Shown: in pieces, positions 38,581 to 48,085 of the stretch
How positions within the stretch are numbered: the first letter of the stretch is position 1
Layout of the letters: every line of letters starts with the position of its first letter
From: Coriobacteriia bacterium
GTDB taxonomy: Bacteria; Actinomycetota; Coriobacteriia; Anaerosomatales; Anaerosomataceae
Assembly: GCA_030655755.1 (NCBI GenBank)
Contig: JAUSOQ010000043.1
Coordinates: 248,001 to 312,000 of the forward strand
Direction of reading: 5' to 3'
DNA: 64,000 nt
Notes under the pieces: model-generated
Databases searched by the model: none
What the model saw: the letters and a program-made list of their open reading frames with translations, nothing else
Told to the model about the DNA's origin: nothing
Translations under genes and position numbers: made by a program

Positions 38581-39936
38581 TCAGAAATGCCGCCCCATGC
38601 CAGGGAGATCGAATCCGCCTCGATGCCGGCCTTTTCCCTTCCCGCCGCTCTGCATCTTCTGGAGTTGTTTGACCATCTTTTGAGCCTCAGCGAACTGCTT
38701 GAGCAACTGGTTGACGTCGAAGACGGTAACACCTGCACCTACTGCGATGCGCTGTCGACGGGAACCGTTGATCAGAGAGGGCTTCGCGCGTTCAGCGACG
38801 GTCATCGACTGGATGATCGCCTCGGTACGGACAAGCGCTCGTTCGTCGATCTTGGCGTCTTTAGGGAGTTTGTTCGCCCCCGGGATCATGGACATGATGT
38901 CTGAGATAGAGCCCATCTTCTTCAACTGTCGCAACTGTCCAAGGAAATCATCGAGGGTGAATCGACCTTCACGCAGGCGTGCCTCAGCGTCGTCGGATAG
39001 CTCGACATCGACGCTCTCCTGGGCCTTCTCGATCAGCGACACGACGTCACCCATGCCGAGGATGCGCTTGGCCATGCGCTCCGGGTAGAAGACCTCGAGG
39101 GCGTCGAGTCTCTCACCCATACTCGCGAACAGGATGGGCTTGCCGGTCACTGCTTTGACCGAGAGAGCCGCGCCGCCGCGAGCGTCGCCATCCAGCTTGG
39201 AGACTATGACTCCATCGAAGGCGACTCTCTCAGCGAACGCGCTGGCGGCGCTGACGGCGTCTTGCCCGGTCATCGCATCGATGACCATGATGATCTGGTC
39301 AGGCTTGATCGCGCGTTTGATGGCGGACGCTTCGGCCATCATCTCAGGGTCGACATGAAGACGGCCGGCGGTGTCCACGATCACCACGTCGCGCATGCGA
39401 GCTATCGCGTCTTTGACGCCGGCCTGAGCAATGGCGATCGGATCGTCACCTTCCCCGCGGAAGACGGGGAGGTCGAGTTCTCGGCCGAGCGTCTCAAGCT
39501 GGTCGATCGCAGCCGGGCGGTAGACGTCGCATGCGATAAGCATGGGGTGTCTTCCTTGTTTGCGAAGAAGGTTGGCGAGTTTTGCAGCGGCGGTCGTCTT
39601 GCCCGAGCCTTGCAGACCGACGAGCATGATCACGTTAGGTATACGGTTTGTCAGCACGAGGCGCGACTCGTTGCCGCCCATCAGGCTGGTGAGTTCTTCG
39701 AGAACGATCTTCACGACCATCTGGCCGGGAGTCAGGCTCTTCATCACATCGGCGCCCACTGCACGCGCCCGCACTGCGGCCACGAACTCCTTGACCACCT
39801 TGAAGTTGACGTCGGCCTCAAGGAGCGCCAGACGCACCTCACGCATTGCTGCGTCGACGTCTGTCTCGCTCAGGCGGCCGCGACTCTTGAGTTTGGAGAG
39901 CACGGCTTGAAGGCGATCGGATAGGCTTTCGAACAT
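38581..39936 (-). CDS. ffh: Signal recognition particle protein Ffh
   Basis: Ffh is the SRP GTPase that binds signal sequences and SRP RNA. The 451 residues have the N domain, GLQGSGKTT at 107-115, DTAGRLHVD, SKLDGDARGG and the methionine-rich M domain. The end is glycine- and lysine-rich (GGKGKGRHRGGFDLPGMG). GGAGG lies four bases before the ATG. Its receptor FtsY and a signal peptidase are directly upstream, so targeting and processing genes are co-ordered. No SRP RNA is seen in the window. Confidence 0.97.
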   Translation of the reverse strand: MFESLSDRLQAVLSKLKSRGRLSETDVDAAMREVRLALLEADVNFKVVKEFVAAVRARAVGADVMKSLTPGQMVVKIVLEELTSLMGGNESRLVLTNRIPNVIMLVGLQGSGKTTAAAKLANLLRKQGRHPMLIACDVYRPAAIDQLETLGRELDLPVFRGEGDDPIAIAQAGVKDAIARMRDVVIVDTAGRLHVDPEMMAEASAIKRAIKPDQIIMVIDAMTGQDAVSAASAFAERVAFDGVIVSKLDGDARGGAALSVKAVTGKPILFASMGERLDALEVFYPERMAKRILGMGDVVSLIEKAQESVDVELSDDAEARLREGRFTLDDFLGQLRQLKKMGSISDIMSMIPGANKLPKDAKIDERALVRTEAIIQSMTVAERAKPSLINGSRRQRIAVGAGVTVFDVNQLLKQFAEAQKMVKQLQKMQSGGKGKGRHRGGFDLPGMGRHF

Positions 39937-39990
39937 GGTTCCTCCACAGGGGTCATGTGCGGTGTTCCTAGGCTACGGGGCGCGTGAGCG

Positions 39991-40536
39991 TCAGTCAATG
40001 TGCCCTGCTCTAGTGACCGGAGAGAAGATCGCGATAGCCTTGCCGCGTATCTGAGCGACAGGTATCGGCCCGATGGATCGACTGTCCAACGACACGGGTC
40101 TGTTGTCGCCAAGAATATACACGGTTCCCGGAAGAACCTCGAACGGACCAAGGTGGAAGTCGTCTGCGGAACCCGTGACCACTCCCGGCCATGTCGCGGG
40201 AACACCGTTCACCCAGACCACATCGCCTTCGACCTGAACGGTATCACCGGGTAGGGCGGCGACGCGCTTGACGATGCTGTCAGGGATTCCATCGACGACG
40301 ACATCGACCGAGACGATATCACCTCGGGCCGGAACGGGGTACGTCCTTGTCACAAGCAGGTGATCTCCAGACCGCAACGTATCCAGCATAGAATCACCGT
40401 CGACCGCCACGGGCCGATAGGCGACGCCGAAGATGAACAACAAAGCGATGAGGACAAGCGTCAGTACGACGACCAGCGGTACGTAGTGGTTATCTCGTTC
40501 CCTGAACGGGATGAACGCCAGTTCTTTAGATGTCAT
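39991..40536 (-). CDS. lepB: Signal peptidase I, copy 3 (divergent)
   Basis: The 181-residue protein has an anchor at about 18-40 and the catalytic serine in a variant box, VDGDSMLDTL (S49). The general base is K90 in SIVKRVAALPGD, and LGDNRPVSLDSRSIGP is present. It is clearly more distant from copies 1 and 2 than they are from each other. It begins one base after the ftsY stop. Its place between ftsY and ffh suggests shared regulation with SRP. Confidence 0.92.
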   Translation of the reverse strand: MTSKELAFIPFRERDNHYVPLVVVLTLVLIALLFIFGVAYRPVAVDGDSMLDTLRSGDHLLVTRTYPVPARGDIVSVDVVVDGIPDSIVKRVAALPGDTVQVEGDVVWVNGVPATWPGVVTGSADDFHLGPFEVLPGTVYILGDNRPVSLDSRSIGPIPVAQIRGKAIAIFSPVTRAGHID

Positions 40537-40537
40537 C

Positions 40538-41452
40538 TCATGCGCCAGTCACAAGTGCACGCGCGAACTCGTCGGGGTCGAACGGCCTCAGATCGTCGAC
40601 GTCTTCCCCTACGCCGATCCGTACGATCGGCAGACCAAGATCACGGGCTATCGCAACGGCGATGCCGCCCTTTGCGGTGCCATCGAGTTTCGTGAGCACG
40701 ATGCCGTCCAATCCAAGAGCGCGGTCGAACTCACGAGCCTGCACGAGGCCGTTTTGGCCTGTTGTCGCGTCCATCACGAGTAGGACCCGGACAGGCCAGC
40801 GACTCTCACGTTGTGTGACACGATGCACCTTCTGGAGCTCGGCCATAAGATCAGGGGAGGTGTGGAGGCGACCGGCAGTGTCGATGAGCACCAGGTCGGC
40901 GTCTTGGGCTTCGGCGGATCTGAGCGTGTCGAATGACACCGATGCCGGGTCTGAGCCACGCTCGCGTTCGACGACGGGTACGTTGGCACGGGTCGCCCAG
41001 ATCCTGAGCTGCTCGATCGCTGCGGCGCGGAAGGTGTCACCTGAACCGATGACCACACGGCGGCCTTCGTCACTGAGCGCCTTCGCGAGTTTCCCGACGG
41101 TGGTCGTCTTCCCGGTACCGTTTATACCGACGACCAGGACGACCAAAGGTTTCTCGGCCAAGAGATCGGCCTTGCTCGTGCGTATCTCCGCAGCGATCTC
41201 GTGTACGAGGCGGTCGAGAACCGCCTGTGCGTCAGGTAATGCCTCGCGCGTGGCGTCGTCACGCAGGCGATCGACGATCTCGGTGACCGCCGCAGCACCC
41301 ATGTCCGCAGCGACCAGCGTGTCCTCGAGGTCGCTCCAGAACTCGACATCAAGGTCAGGGCCTTTGCGGAGAAGGACGTTGAGCTGACCCTGCAGTGATT
41401 CGCGCGTTCGTGTCAGTCCCTCCGTCAGGCGCTCATACCACACCGGTGCCAT
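40538..41452 (-). CDS. ftsY: Signal recognition particle receptor FtsY
   Basis: FtsY docks SRP-bound ribosomes at the membrane. The 304-residue product has only the N and G domains, with GINGTGKTT at 109-117, DTAGRLHTS and TKLDGTAKGG. It lacks the acidic A domain of enterobacterial FtsY. The start has GAGGTG seven bases upstream and lies 20 bases inside the end of smc. Confidence 0.96.
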   Translation of the reverse strand: MAPVWYERLTEGLTRTRESLQGQLNVLLRKGPDLDVEFWSDLEDTLVAADMGAAAVTEIVDRLRDDATREALPDAQAVLDRLVHEIAAEIRTSKADLLAEKPLVVLVVGINGTGKTTTVGKLAKALSDEGRRVVIGSGDTFRAAAIEQLRIWATRANVPVVERERGSDPASVSFDTLRSAEAQDADLVLIDTAGRLHTSPDLMAELQKVHRVTQRESRWPVRVLLVMDATTGQNGLVQAREFDRALGLDGIVLTKLDGTAKGGIAVAIARDLGLPIVRIGVGEDVDDLRPFDPDEFARALVTGA

Positions 41453-44400
41453 CGGCAGGCACCTCTTTCACTGAACGGATCGCCTGTTCGAGCTTCTGGC
41501 TGACGACCTTGCTCACGCCATCGGCCTGCATCGAGACGCCGTATAAGACGTCGGCCATCTCCATTGTGCGCCGCTGATGGCTGACGACAAGGAACTGCGT
41601 ATGGTGGCGCAGGGTATCGATGAACGCGATGAAGCGACGCAGGTTCGTGTCGTCCAGTGCAGCTTCGACCTCGTCGAGGATATAGAACGGGCACGGCCGG
41701 GCTCGGTACACAGCGAACAATAGTGCGAGTGCGGTCAGAGATTTCTCGCCACCGGAGAGCAGCGACATCTTGGCCAGCCGCTTGCCACGAGGCTGTGCGA
41801 TGACCTCGATGCCGGTCGTCTCGGGATCATCCGGATCGGTGAGCGTGAGTGAAGCGTGCCCGCCGGGAAACAGCACCGCGAAGACCTCCTGGAAATGGTG
41901 GTCGACAAGCTCGAAGGTCTCCAAGAAGCGCTCACGTATCTTACGGTCGATGGCCGATATGACCTTATGGAGTGCCTTGCGACTCGCATCCAGGTCGTCG
42001 AGTTGCTGCTGGAGGTAATCCCGACGGTGCTGGAGTTGGTCGAACTCCTCGACTGCGATCGGGTTGACGGGACCAAGGTTGGCGATCCGCTTCCGAAGAC
42101 GATGCACGCGATCGATCGCAGGTTCGCGTTCGTTGATAGAAGGCGCCTCGAGCGCCTTCTCAAGAGGGACACCGAGGTCCTCGACGATGCGACCGACCGC
42201 AGTGGTGACCTGGACTTCGAGTTGGCCCTTCTCGATGCGAACGGTAGCCATGACTTCGTTGACGATATCGAGTTCTGCCTGTGCCGTCCTCACGCCGTCC
42301 TGGGCGCTGTGGATCGTCGTGCGGAGTGAAGCGCTGTCGGTCTGCTCGAACCGGGCGCGATCGCGCAGCTTCCCTCCCCAATGTTCGGCACGTTCGAGCA
42401 GTAGCGAGTACAGGTCATGAAGTGGCTGCAGGCGGCTTCTCAGGGCCTCGAGGGCCTCATCGGTGGTCTTTGACTGTGCGACAAGGGTATCGAGCTCACG
42501 GGTCTCGGCGATCGTCGATCCGTGGCGACGCTTGAGATGCACTTCGCGCTCTGAGACCGCGGCGATCTCGACCTGACAGGTGGACAGCCGGTTGGCGACC
42601 CCCGATTCCTCTCGAAAGCGAACGTCGCGTTCCTCTCGTTTTGCGGCGGCTTGTTCCTCGAGTTCCTCGATGAGCGTTTCTGCCGAGGAGATCCTTTCCT
42701 GCAGTTGACGTTCCCGCGGGCGGTCCTTCGCCGTCTTCTCCTCGATCTGCCGAAGTCGGACATCGATCGTACCTGCCTCTTTGTCCAGGTCGGTGATGGC
42801 TTGCTCGAGGCGACCGATCTCCTCTCGAGCCGATGCCTCCTCGCCGGAGAGTGTTGCGACGCGCTGACCCAGTTCCAGGGCCTGCTGCTGCGCCGCGGAG
42901 AGGGACTCCTCAGTTGCGACGACGGCGGCTTCAGTCTCCCCTACGCCCGCCTCGGTGGCGCCCAGAGCGTCTCGAAGATCGGCCAGTTTGCGTTTGCGCG
43001 CGAGGATGCCGGCATCCTCAGAGAGATCGGGACCGACGCGCACCTTGCCGCTCGGCCACACGATGTGACCTTTGAGCGTGGCATAGCGAGAGACCGCTCC
43101 TGTGGCGCCGGCTGCACGAAGCGCATCTTCCAGCGTGTCAACGACACGTATATCGCCGATGAGACCATCGATCGCACCTCTCACATCGTCCGAACATGCG
43201 ATCGCATCAAGCAGGCGGGTACCCGGGCCCTGCGCATCACATGGGGTCGGGAGCGCATCGACAGGCATTATCGAGTAGTCGCCGGCACCCTGCTTCTCCA
43301 GAGTCGCTACCACACCGGTCGCGGCTTTGCGACTGCGAACGAGCACGCAGAAGACATCACCACCAAGCGCACTCTCGACAAGTCGTTCGTACTCCCCCGG
43401 AACGGTGATCGCGTCGGTGACCGGTCCGATCACTTCCGGCAGTTGCTTCTCCTTTTGGAGCAGCCATGCCAGCGCCGGTGAGGCAGCATCGAACGTGCGA
43501 TCCACCTCTTCAAGCGCGCGGATCTCGGCACGGATCTCTGTGAAGTCATCACGCCGACGAGCGAGTTCGGCTTTGCGTGAGTCAGTGAGCCGGACGTGTT
43601 TGTCTACCTCCTGGTCGGCCAGCGAGAGCTCACGGCGAGCGCGGTCCAGGTCGGCCTGCAATTGCTCGATGCGTGTACGGCGAGCGGACAGAGTAGAGAA
43701 GACACCGGAACGCTGTTGCTTGAGGATGCCTGCCCGTTCGCCGAGCATCTCAGTCTCGAGGGTGAACGCCGAAAGGGCCTGTTTGGCGCTAGCGAGGTCG
43801 GTCCGAGCATCATCGAGTTCCTTGCGTGTTCGACGCTGCTCGGCGGTGACGTGCGCGAGTGCTTCCTCGGCGGCCAGACGAAGCTTCTTGGTGGTCTCGG
43901 CTTCACGACGCACTTCGCCGAGTTGCGTGTATAGGGCACTGATGCGCGCCTCGGTGACAGCACGTTCCCCGGCTATCTCTTCAAGTTCGGAGCTGCGCTG
44001 CCCAAGACGCGTCTCGCTGTGGTGTATCTTGGCGCGAAGCTCGGAGAGCCGTTCGACGAGGTTCTTGCCCTTCTCTTCAAGAAGAAGCAGGCCTGAGTTG
44101 AGTCGTTCGAGGACGGATTGAAGTCGCCGACGTTGTTCGGAGAGATCGCCGACGAACAGGCCCTTTTCCTCGAGCAAGGACTGGAATTTGGCAAGTTCAC
44201 GCTCCTTCTCGGCGAGACGATAGCGTGCGAGCTCGACCTCGGCATCTTGTTCGCGCTCACGCTTCTCGAGCGTGTCCCAGTGAGACTGGTGGACACGAAG
44301 GTCGGCGACCGCGAGGGACACCTCGAGATCTTTGAGTTCGGTCGACAGTTCTCGGTACTCGGCCGCTTTACTCGCCTGACGTTGAAGGGGTTTGAGCTGG

Positions 44401-44999
44401 CGGTCTATCTCGCCGATGACGTCTTTGATGCGGTCGAGATGGACATCCATCGCCGTGAGCTTACGAAGTGCGCGGTCCTTACGTTTCTTGTGCTTGAGGA
44501 CCCCGGCGGCTTCCTCTATCAGCGCGCGACGTTCCTCGGGTTTGCTGTTGAGGATCTCGTCGAGACGTCCCTGGCTGATGATGGAGTGCGTGTCGCGACC
44601 AAGTCCCGTATCGTGCAACATCTCCTGGATGTCCATGAGTCGGCATGGTGACTGGTTGATGAGATACTCGCTCTCACCGTTGCGGAACATCCGTCGTGTG
44701 ATGGTGACTTCGTGGAACTCAAGAGGTAGGGTCCCCTCGGCGTTGTCGAGTACAAGATCCACCTCGGCGATACCGACGGCTTGTCGTGCGGAGGAGCCGG
44801 CGAACACGACATCTTCCATAGAGTTACCGCGCAGCGATTTCGCCGATTGTTCGCCGAGTACCCACAGCACGGCATCGGAGATGTTGGACTTACCGGAGCC
44901 GTTCGGCCCCACGATGACCGTTACACCCGGCTCGAGTGAGAGCTTGCTGCGGTCGGCGAATGACTTGAACCCCTTGAGCGTGAGCGACTTGAGGTACAA
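41433..44999 (-). CDS. smc: Chromosome segregation protein SMC
   Basis: SMC is the condensin ATPase. The 1188-residue protein has Walker A GPNGSGKS at 31-38, two long coiled coils around a hinge (about 500-680), and the signature LSGGEKSLTALAL near 1081. Walker B YILDEVEAALDD lies near 1106. The start is most likely TTG at 44997-44999 (MYLKSLTLKGFKSF) with AAGGT upstream. The much longer upstream reading frame is Arg-rich, overlaps rnc and is spurious. The order rnc-smc-ftsY-ffh is widely conserved. Confidence 0.97.
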   Translation of the reverse strand: MYLKSLTLKGFKSFADRSKLSLEPGVTVIVGPNGSGKSNISDAVLWVLGEQSAKSLRGNSMEDVVFAGSSARQAVGIAEVDLVLDNAEGTLPLEFHEVTITRRMFRNGESEYLINQSPCRLMDIQEMLHDTGLGRDTHSIISQGRLDEILNSKPEERRALIEEAAGVLKHKKRKDRALRKLTAMDVHLDRIKDVIGEIDRQLKPLQRQASKAAEYRELSTELKDLEVSLAVADLRVHQSHWDTLEKREREQDAEVELARYRLAEKERELAKFQSLLEEKGLFVGDLSEQRRRLQSVLERLNSGLLLLEEKGKNLVERLSELRAKIHHSETRLGQRSSELEEIAGERAVTEARISALYTQLGEVRREAETTKKLRLAAEEALAHVTAEQRRTRKELDDARTDLASAKQALSAFTLETEMLGERAGILKQQRSGVFSTLSARRTRIEQLQADLDRARRELSLADQEVDKHVRLTDSRKAELARRRDDFTEIRAEIRALEEVDRTFDAASPALAWLLQKEKQLPEVIGPVTDAITVPGEYERLVESALGGDVFCVLVRSRKAATGVVATLEKQGAGDYSIMPVDALPTPCDAQGPGTRLLDAIACSDDVRGAIDGLIGDIRVVDTLEDALRAAGATGAVSRYATLKGHIVWPSGKVRVGPDLSEDAGILARKRKLADLRDALGATEAGVGETEAAVVATEESLSAAQQQALELGQRVATLSGEEASAREEIGRLEQAITDLDKEAGTIDVRLRQIEEKTAKDRPRERQLQERISSAETLIEELEEQAAAKREERDVRFREESGVANRLSTCQVEIAAVSEREVHLKRRHGSTIAETRELDTLVAQSKTTDEALEALRSRLQPLHDLYSLLLERAEHWGGKLRDRARFEQTDSASLRTTIHSAQDGVRTAQAELDIVNEVMATVRIEKGQLEVQVTTAVGRIVEDLGVPLEKALEAPSINEREPAIDRVHRLRKRIANLGPVNPIAVEEFDQLQHRRDYLQQQLDDLDASRKALHKVISAIDRKIRERFLETFELVDHHFQEVFAVLFPGGHASLTLTDPDDPETTGIEVIAQPRGKRLAKMSLLSGGEKSLTALALLFAVYRARPCPFYILDEVEAALDDTNLRRFIAFIDTLRHHTQFLVVSHQRRTMEMADVLYGVSMQADGVSKVVSQKLEQAIRSVKEVPADGTGVV

Positions 45000-45063
45000 C
45001 GCAGACCTTTCTGCTGGTGGCGTGCGGTGTGATCCGACATGTGCGCGTCGAAAGGACGCGACT

Positions 45064-45072
45064 ATGCTATCA
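45064..45072 (-). promoter_or_regulatory. Weak extended -10 candidate for smc
   Basis: TGATAGCAT on the minus strand fits an extended -10, 65 bases before the TTG start of smc. The -35 region falls in the GCCGCTTTAAAGCGGC palindrome and matches poorly. Confidence 0.3.
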
Positions 45073-45079
45073 CAGCACG

Positions 45080-45095
45080 GCCGCTTTAAAGCGGC
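45080..45095. terminator. 16-base palindrome between rnc and smc
   Basis: GCCGCTTTAAAGCGGC is a perfect palindrome 14 bases after the rnc stop. It may be a weak terminator for rnc or an operator for smc. There is no T run. Confidence 0.35.
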
Positions 45096-45109
45096 TCGGT
45101 GCGCTACGT

Positions 45110-45826
45110 TCAGGTGTGCGTGCGCGGGTCTTCTCGAGTGACAAGTGAGGCGAGGGCATCGGCAGCTGCGGCCTTCTCGGCATCTTTTTTGGAAAGACCG
45201 GTCCCGGTCCCGACGGTACGGTCGTTCACGACGGCTTGTGCAACGAACATCCGCTCGTGTGCCGGGCCGGAGGTGGAGGTGATCCGATACGATGGCGGCT
45301 GACCGCCGTCTTCCTGTACGAGCTCCTGCAGTGCGGACTTCGGGTCGGCGGGCGGAATCGGAGCGCCGGCGAGGTAGGGACCGAGCAGACGTACGACGAG
45401 AGACCGTGCGCACTCGAGCCCTTGATCGATGTAGACCGCTCCGATGAGAGCCTCGAGACAGTTCTCAAGGACGCTACTGCGATTGGCTCCCCCTGAACGG
45501 GTCTCGCCCTTCCCCATCAAGATGAGACGGCCAAGGTCGAGTTCCCCGGCGACCGCTCCGAGCGTCTCGCCGGCGACCGCGCCGATCTTAAGGCGTGTGA
45601 GCGTACCTTCGGGTTCGCCCGGACGGTCCCGGAAGAGCAGATCGGCGACGAGAAAGCCCACCACCGAGTCCCCAAGGAACTCCAGGCGGTCATAGTCAGG
45701 GGTATCCACGTGCTCGGACGCGTATGAAGGATGTGTGAGAGCCTCGATCAGCAACCTCGGGTCGTGAAAGTGCACGCCGAGAAGTTCCTCGGCCTGGGCG
45801 ATCGTCATGTCGCGGTCGGCTGTCAC
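45110..45826 (-). CDS. rnc: Ribonuclease III
   Basis: RNase III cleaves double-stranded RNA in rRNA and mRNA processing. The 238 residues have the signature YDRLEFLGDSV (E49, D53), the second acidic cluster ENCLEALIGAVYIDQG (E125), and a C-terminal dsRNA-binding domain beginning PKSALQELVQ. At the position aligned with E. coli D114 the residue is asparagine (N122), a substitution I believe occurs in other RNase III proteins. The GTG start is two bases after fabF; an ATG six codons in is an alternative. Confidence 0.96.
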   Translation of the reverse strand: MTADRDMTIAQAEELLGVHFHDPRLLIEALTHPSYASEHVDTPDYDRLEFLGDSVVGFLVADLLFRDRPGEPEGTLTRLKIGAVAGETLGAVAGELDLGRLILMGKGETRSGGANRSSVLENCLEALIGAVYIDQGLECARSLVVRLLGPYLAGAPIPPADPKSALQELVQEDGGQPPSYRITSTSGPAHERMFVAQAVVNDRTVGTGTGLSKKDAEKAAAADALASLVTREDPRTHT

Positions 45827-45828
45827 GT

Positions 45829-47055
45829 CTAGGCTTTGGTGAACAACAACGTGGCGTTGTGACCGCCGAAGCCGAAGGAGTTACTAAGGACGGTATTCAC
45901 AGATGCCTTGCGCGCAACGTTAGGGACGTAGTCGAGATCACACACAGGGTCCGGTTCTGTCAGGTTGATCGTGGGCGGAAGAATGCCGTGCTCCATCGCA
46001 AGGACACAGAACACGGCCTCAAGTGCTCCAGCTCCACCGAGAAGGTGTCCTGTCATCGACTTGGTCGAGGAGACGGGCGGCGCATCAGCGCCGAAGACCG
46101 CCTTTATAGCGCCGGTCTCGGCGGCGTCTCCGAGCTGTGTGGACGTACCGTGAGCGTTGATATAGCTGATGTCGGACGGAGCAAATCCAGCCTGGTCGAG
46201 TGCCTGGCGCATCGCACGACGCGCACCGTTGCCGTCGGATGCGGGAGCTGTGATGTGATGCGCGTCAGCGGTCGCACCATAGCCCACGAGCTCGGCGTAG
46301 ATGTGGGCACCGCGGGCGATCGCGTGCTCCCGTTCCTCGAGCACGAGGATGCCGCCCCCCTCGCCCATCACGAAGCCATCGCGTCCGGCATCAAAGGGCC
46401 GCGATGCGCCGACCGGGTCATCGTTCCTGGTGGAGAGCGCGCGGGCCGCACAGAAGCCAGCGAGCCCTAAGGGGGTGACCCCGCAGTCAAAACCACCGGC
46501 CATGATGACATCGGCCACTCCGCGCCGGATGGCCTCCCCTGCCTCGCCGATGGACTGATTGCCCGTCGCACATGCCGAGACCGGCGCATAGTTGATGCCT
46601 CGAGCACCGGTCCGTATCGAGATATGACCGGCTGCGAGATCCACGATCATCATCGGGACCAGCATGGGGCTCACGCGCGAGGGTCCTCGCTCGGCGAGCA
46701 CGCCTGCCTGTTCTTCCATCGTCCCAAGGCCGCCGATGCCGGATCCGACGATGACGCCGACCCGCTCGGCATTGTCCTCATCGATGATGAGACCTGAGTC
46801 GGCCAGTGCCTCATCGGCTGCAACGACAGCGAACTGCTGGAAGCGAGCCATCCGTCGTGCTTCTTTGGATGCCAGCCACTGCGTGGGGTCCCAATCGTCG
46901 ACCATCCCGGCGAAGCGTGTGGAGTACTGGCTTACATCGAAGGCCTCGATGGTGGAGATACCCGACCGTCCGGCGGCGATGGACTCCCAGGCCGCCTTGA
47001 CGCCTACGCCGACCGGAGAAACGCAGCCGATGCCGGTCACGACTATCCTTCTCAT
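45829..47055 (-). CDS. fabF: Beta-ketoacyl-ACP synthase II
   Basis: FabF elongates acyl-ACP with malonyl-ACP. The 408-residue condensing enzyme has C162 in VSACATGNQ, H302 in AHGTST and H337 in TGHLLGG. The start at ATG 47053-47055 (MRRIVVTGIG) has AAGGAG seven bases upstream and overlaps the upstream reductase stop (ATGA). It is the last fatty acid gene before rnc. Confidence 0.97.
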   Translation of the reverse strand: MRRIVVTGIGCVSPVGVGVKAAWESIAAGRSGISTIEAFDVSQYSTRFAGMVDDWDPTQWLASKEARRMARFQQFAVVAADEALADSGLIIDEDNAERVGVIVGSGIGGLGTMEEQAGVLAERGPSRVSPMLVPMMIVDLAAGHISIRTGARGINYAPVSACATGNQSIGEAGEAIRRGVADVIMAGGFDCGVTPLGLAGFCAARALSTRNDDPVGASRPFDAGRDGFVMGEGGGILVLEEREHAIARGAHIYAELVGYGATADAHHITAPASDGNGARRAMRQALDQAGFAPSDISYINAHGTSTQLGDAAETGAIKAVFGADAPPVSSTKSMTGHLLGGAGALEAVFCVLAMEHGILPPTINLTEPDPVCDLDYVPNVARKASVNTVLSNSFGFGGHNATLLFTKA

Positions 47056-48014
47056 GCCGGGGCTCCTTCGCTCGCGGTACGCCATTGGGCAACGAGCCGG
47101 TCCATCAGCGCCTCGACAGTGGGGATGTCATGTATACGTGCCGCCGAGGAGCCGGCGAACACAAGGCCGTCGATGACGTCCCCGCCTTGGGCGCGAATGA
47201 GTTTGTCCATGATGCAGTACTCCCTGCCACACTGCTTCAAGCAGGCTTCGCAGCGCTCGATCCTGGGATAGTCGCCGGCCGTCAGGCGATCAGTGAAAGG
47301 GTTGCGTATCGCTCGCCCGGGTAGACCAACCGGGCTCTTTATGATGAGGATGTCATCTTCAGTAGCTCGGACGTACATGTCTTTGAATGCGTCCGGAGCC
47401 GAGGACTCGACCGTTGCCGCGAAGCGCGACCCCATCTGCACGCCCGCTGCACCAGCGTCGAGCGTGCGCTTGATATCGGCTCCTGTCACGACGCCACCGG
47501 CGCCGATGACCGGGATGTCCACTGATTCGATGATGCGGGGCAGCAGGTCGAGCATGTACTCGTCTGTGCCAAGGTGGCCGCCGGCCTCGAAACCCTCAAC
47601 GACGACGGCCGAGGCGCCAAAATGCTGGGAGAGCTTGGCTACGCGCTCGGAACCAACGATCGGGACCATCTCCACGCCGGCATCCCGGCACCAGCCGAAG
47701 ACATCACGCGAGAAGCCTGCGCCTGAGACGACGAGGTCCACGCCCGCCGAGATAGCTGCGTGTACGAGCTCTTTGAACCCGCGCACTGCGACCATGATGT
47801 TGACGCCGAGTACGCCGTCTGTCTCTGCGCGGGCTGCACGAACCTCGGCAATGAGTTCGTCGGGAGTCAGGCCGGACCCGGCAATGAGGCCGATGCCACC
47901 TTCGTTAGCCACTGCGGCCGCCAAGGGGCTCATGGAGATACGCACGGCCATGCCGCCTTGCATGATGGGCAGACGGGAAGTCCTCGTGCCTATGGTAAGA
48001 GTGGGCATATCCAT
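47052..48014 (-). CDS. FMN-dependent NPD/FabK-family oxidoreductase with Cys cluster
   Basis: The 320-residue TIM-barrel flavoprotein belongs to the nitronate monooxygenase / enoyl-ACP reductase II superfamily. It has PIMQGGMAVRIS near the start, GFEAGGHLGT (H147) and GAGGVVTGADI. Near the C-terminus it carries C255-x2-C258-x3-C262-x4-C267, absent from typical FabK. The cluster could bind a metal or Fe-S centre. The gene sits inside the fatty acid operon between acpP and fabF, so a reductase role there is likely, but the substrate is not proven. ATG 48012-48014 has GGAGG four bases upstream. Confidence 0.85.
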   Translation of the reverse strand: MDMPTLTIGTRTSRLPIMQGGMAVRISMSPLAAAVANEGGIGLIAGSGLTPDELIAEVRAARAETDGVLGVNIMVAVRGFKELVHAAISAGVDLVVSGAGFSRDVFGWCRDAGVEMVPIVGSERVAKLSQHFGASAVVVEGFEAGGHLGTDEYMLDLLPRIIESVDIPVIGAGGVVTGADIKRTLDAGAAGVQMGSRFAATVESSAPDAFKDMYVRATEDDILIIKSPVGLPGRAIRNPFTDRLTAGDYPRIERCEACLKQCGREYCIMDKLIRAQGGDVIDGLVFAGSSAARIHDIPTVEALMDRLVAQWRTASEGAPA

Positions 48015-48033
48015 GAGTCCTCCGGTGTGAGAA

Positions 48034-48069
48034 GGACACACCGACCGGCCGCTGCCGGCCGGTGTGTCC
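48034..48069 (-). terminator. Strong hairpin between acpP and the FMN reductase
   Basis: Arms of 16 bases (48034-48049 and 48054-48069) pair around a four-base loop. The one irregular position is a G-U pair in minus-strand RNA but A-C in the plus sense, which points to use on the minus strand. It begins 16 bases after the acpP stop. Only a short TTCTC follows. Confidence 0.65.
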
Positions 48070-48085
48070 GTAGGTCCAGTTTTGG

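Noticed and set aside
45000-45413. Arginine-rich N-terminal extension of smc
   Set aside because: It overlaps rnc and the spacer, and SMC proteins begin at MYLKSL; the TTG at 44997-44999 is the sensible start.
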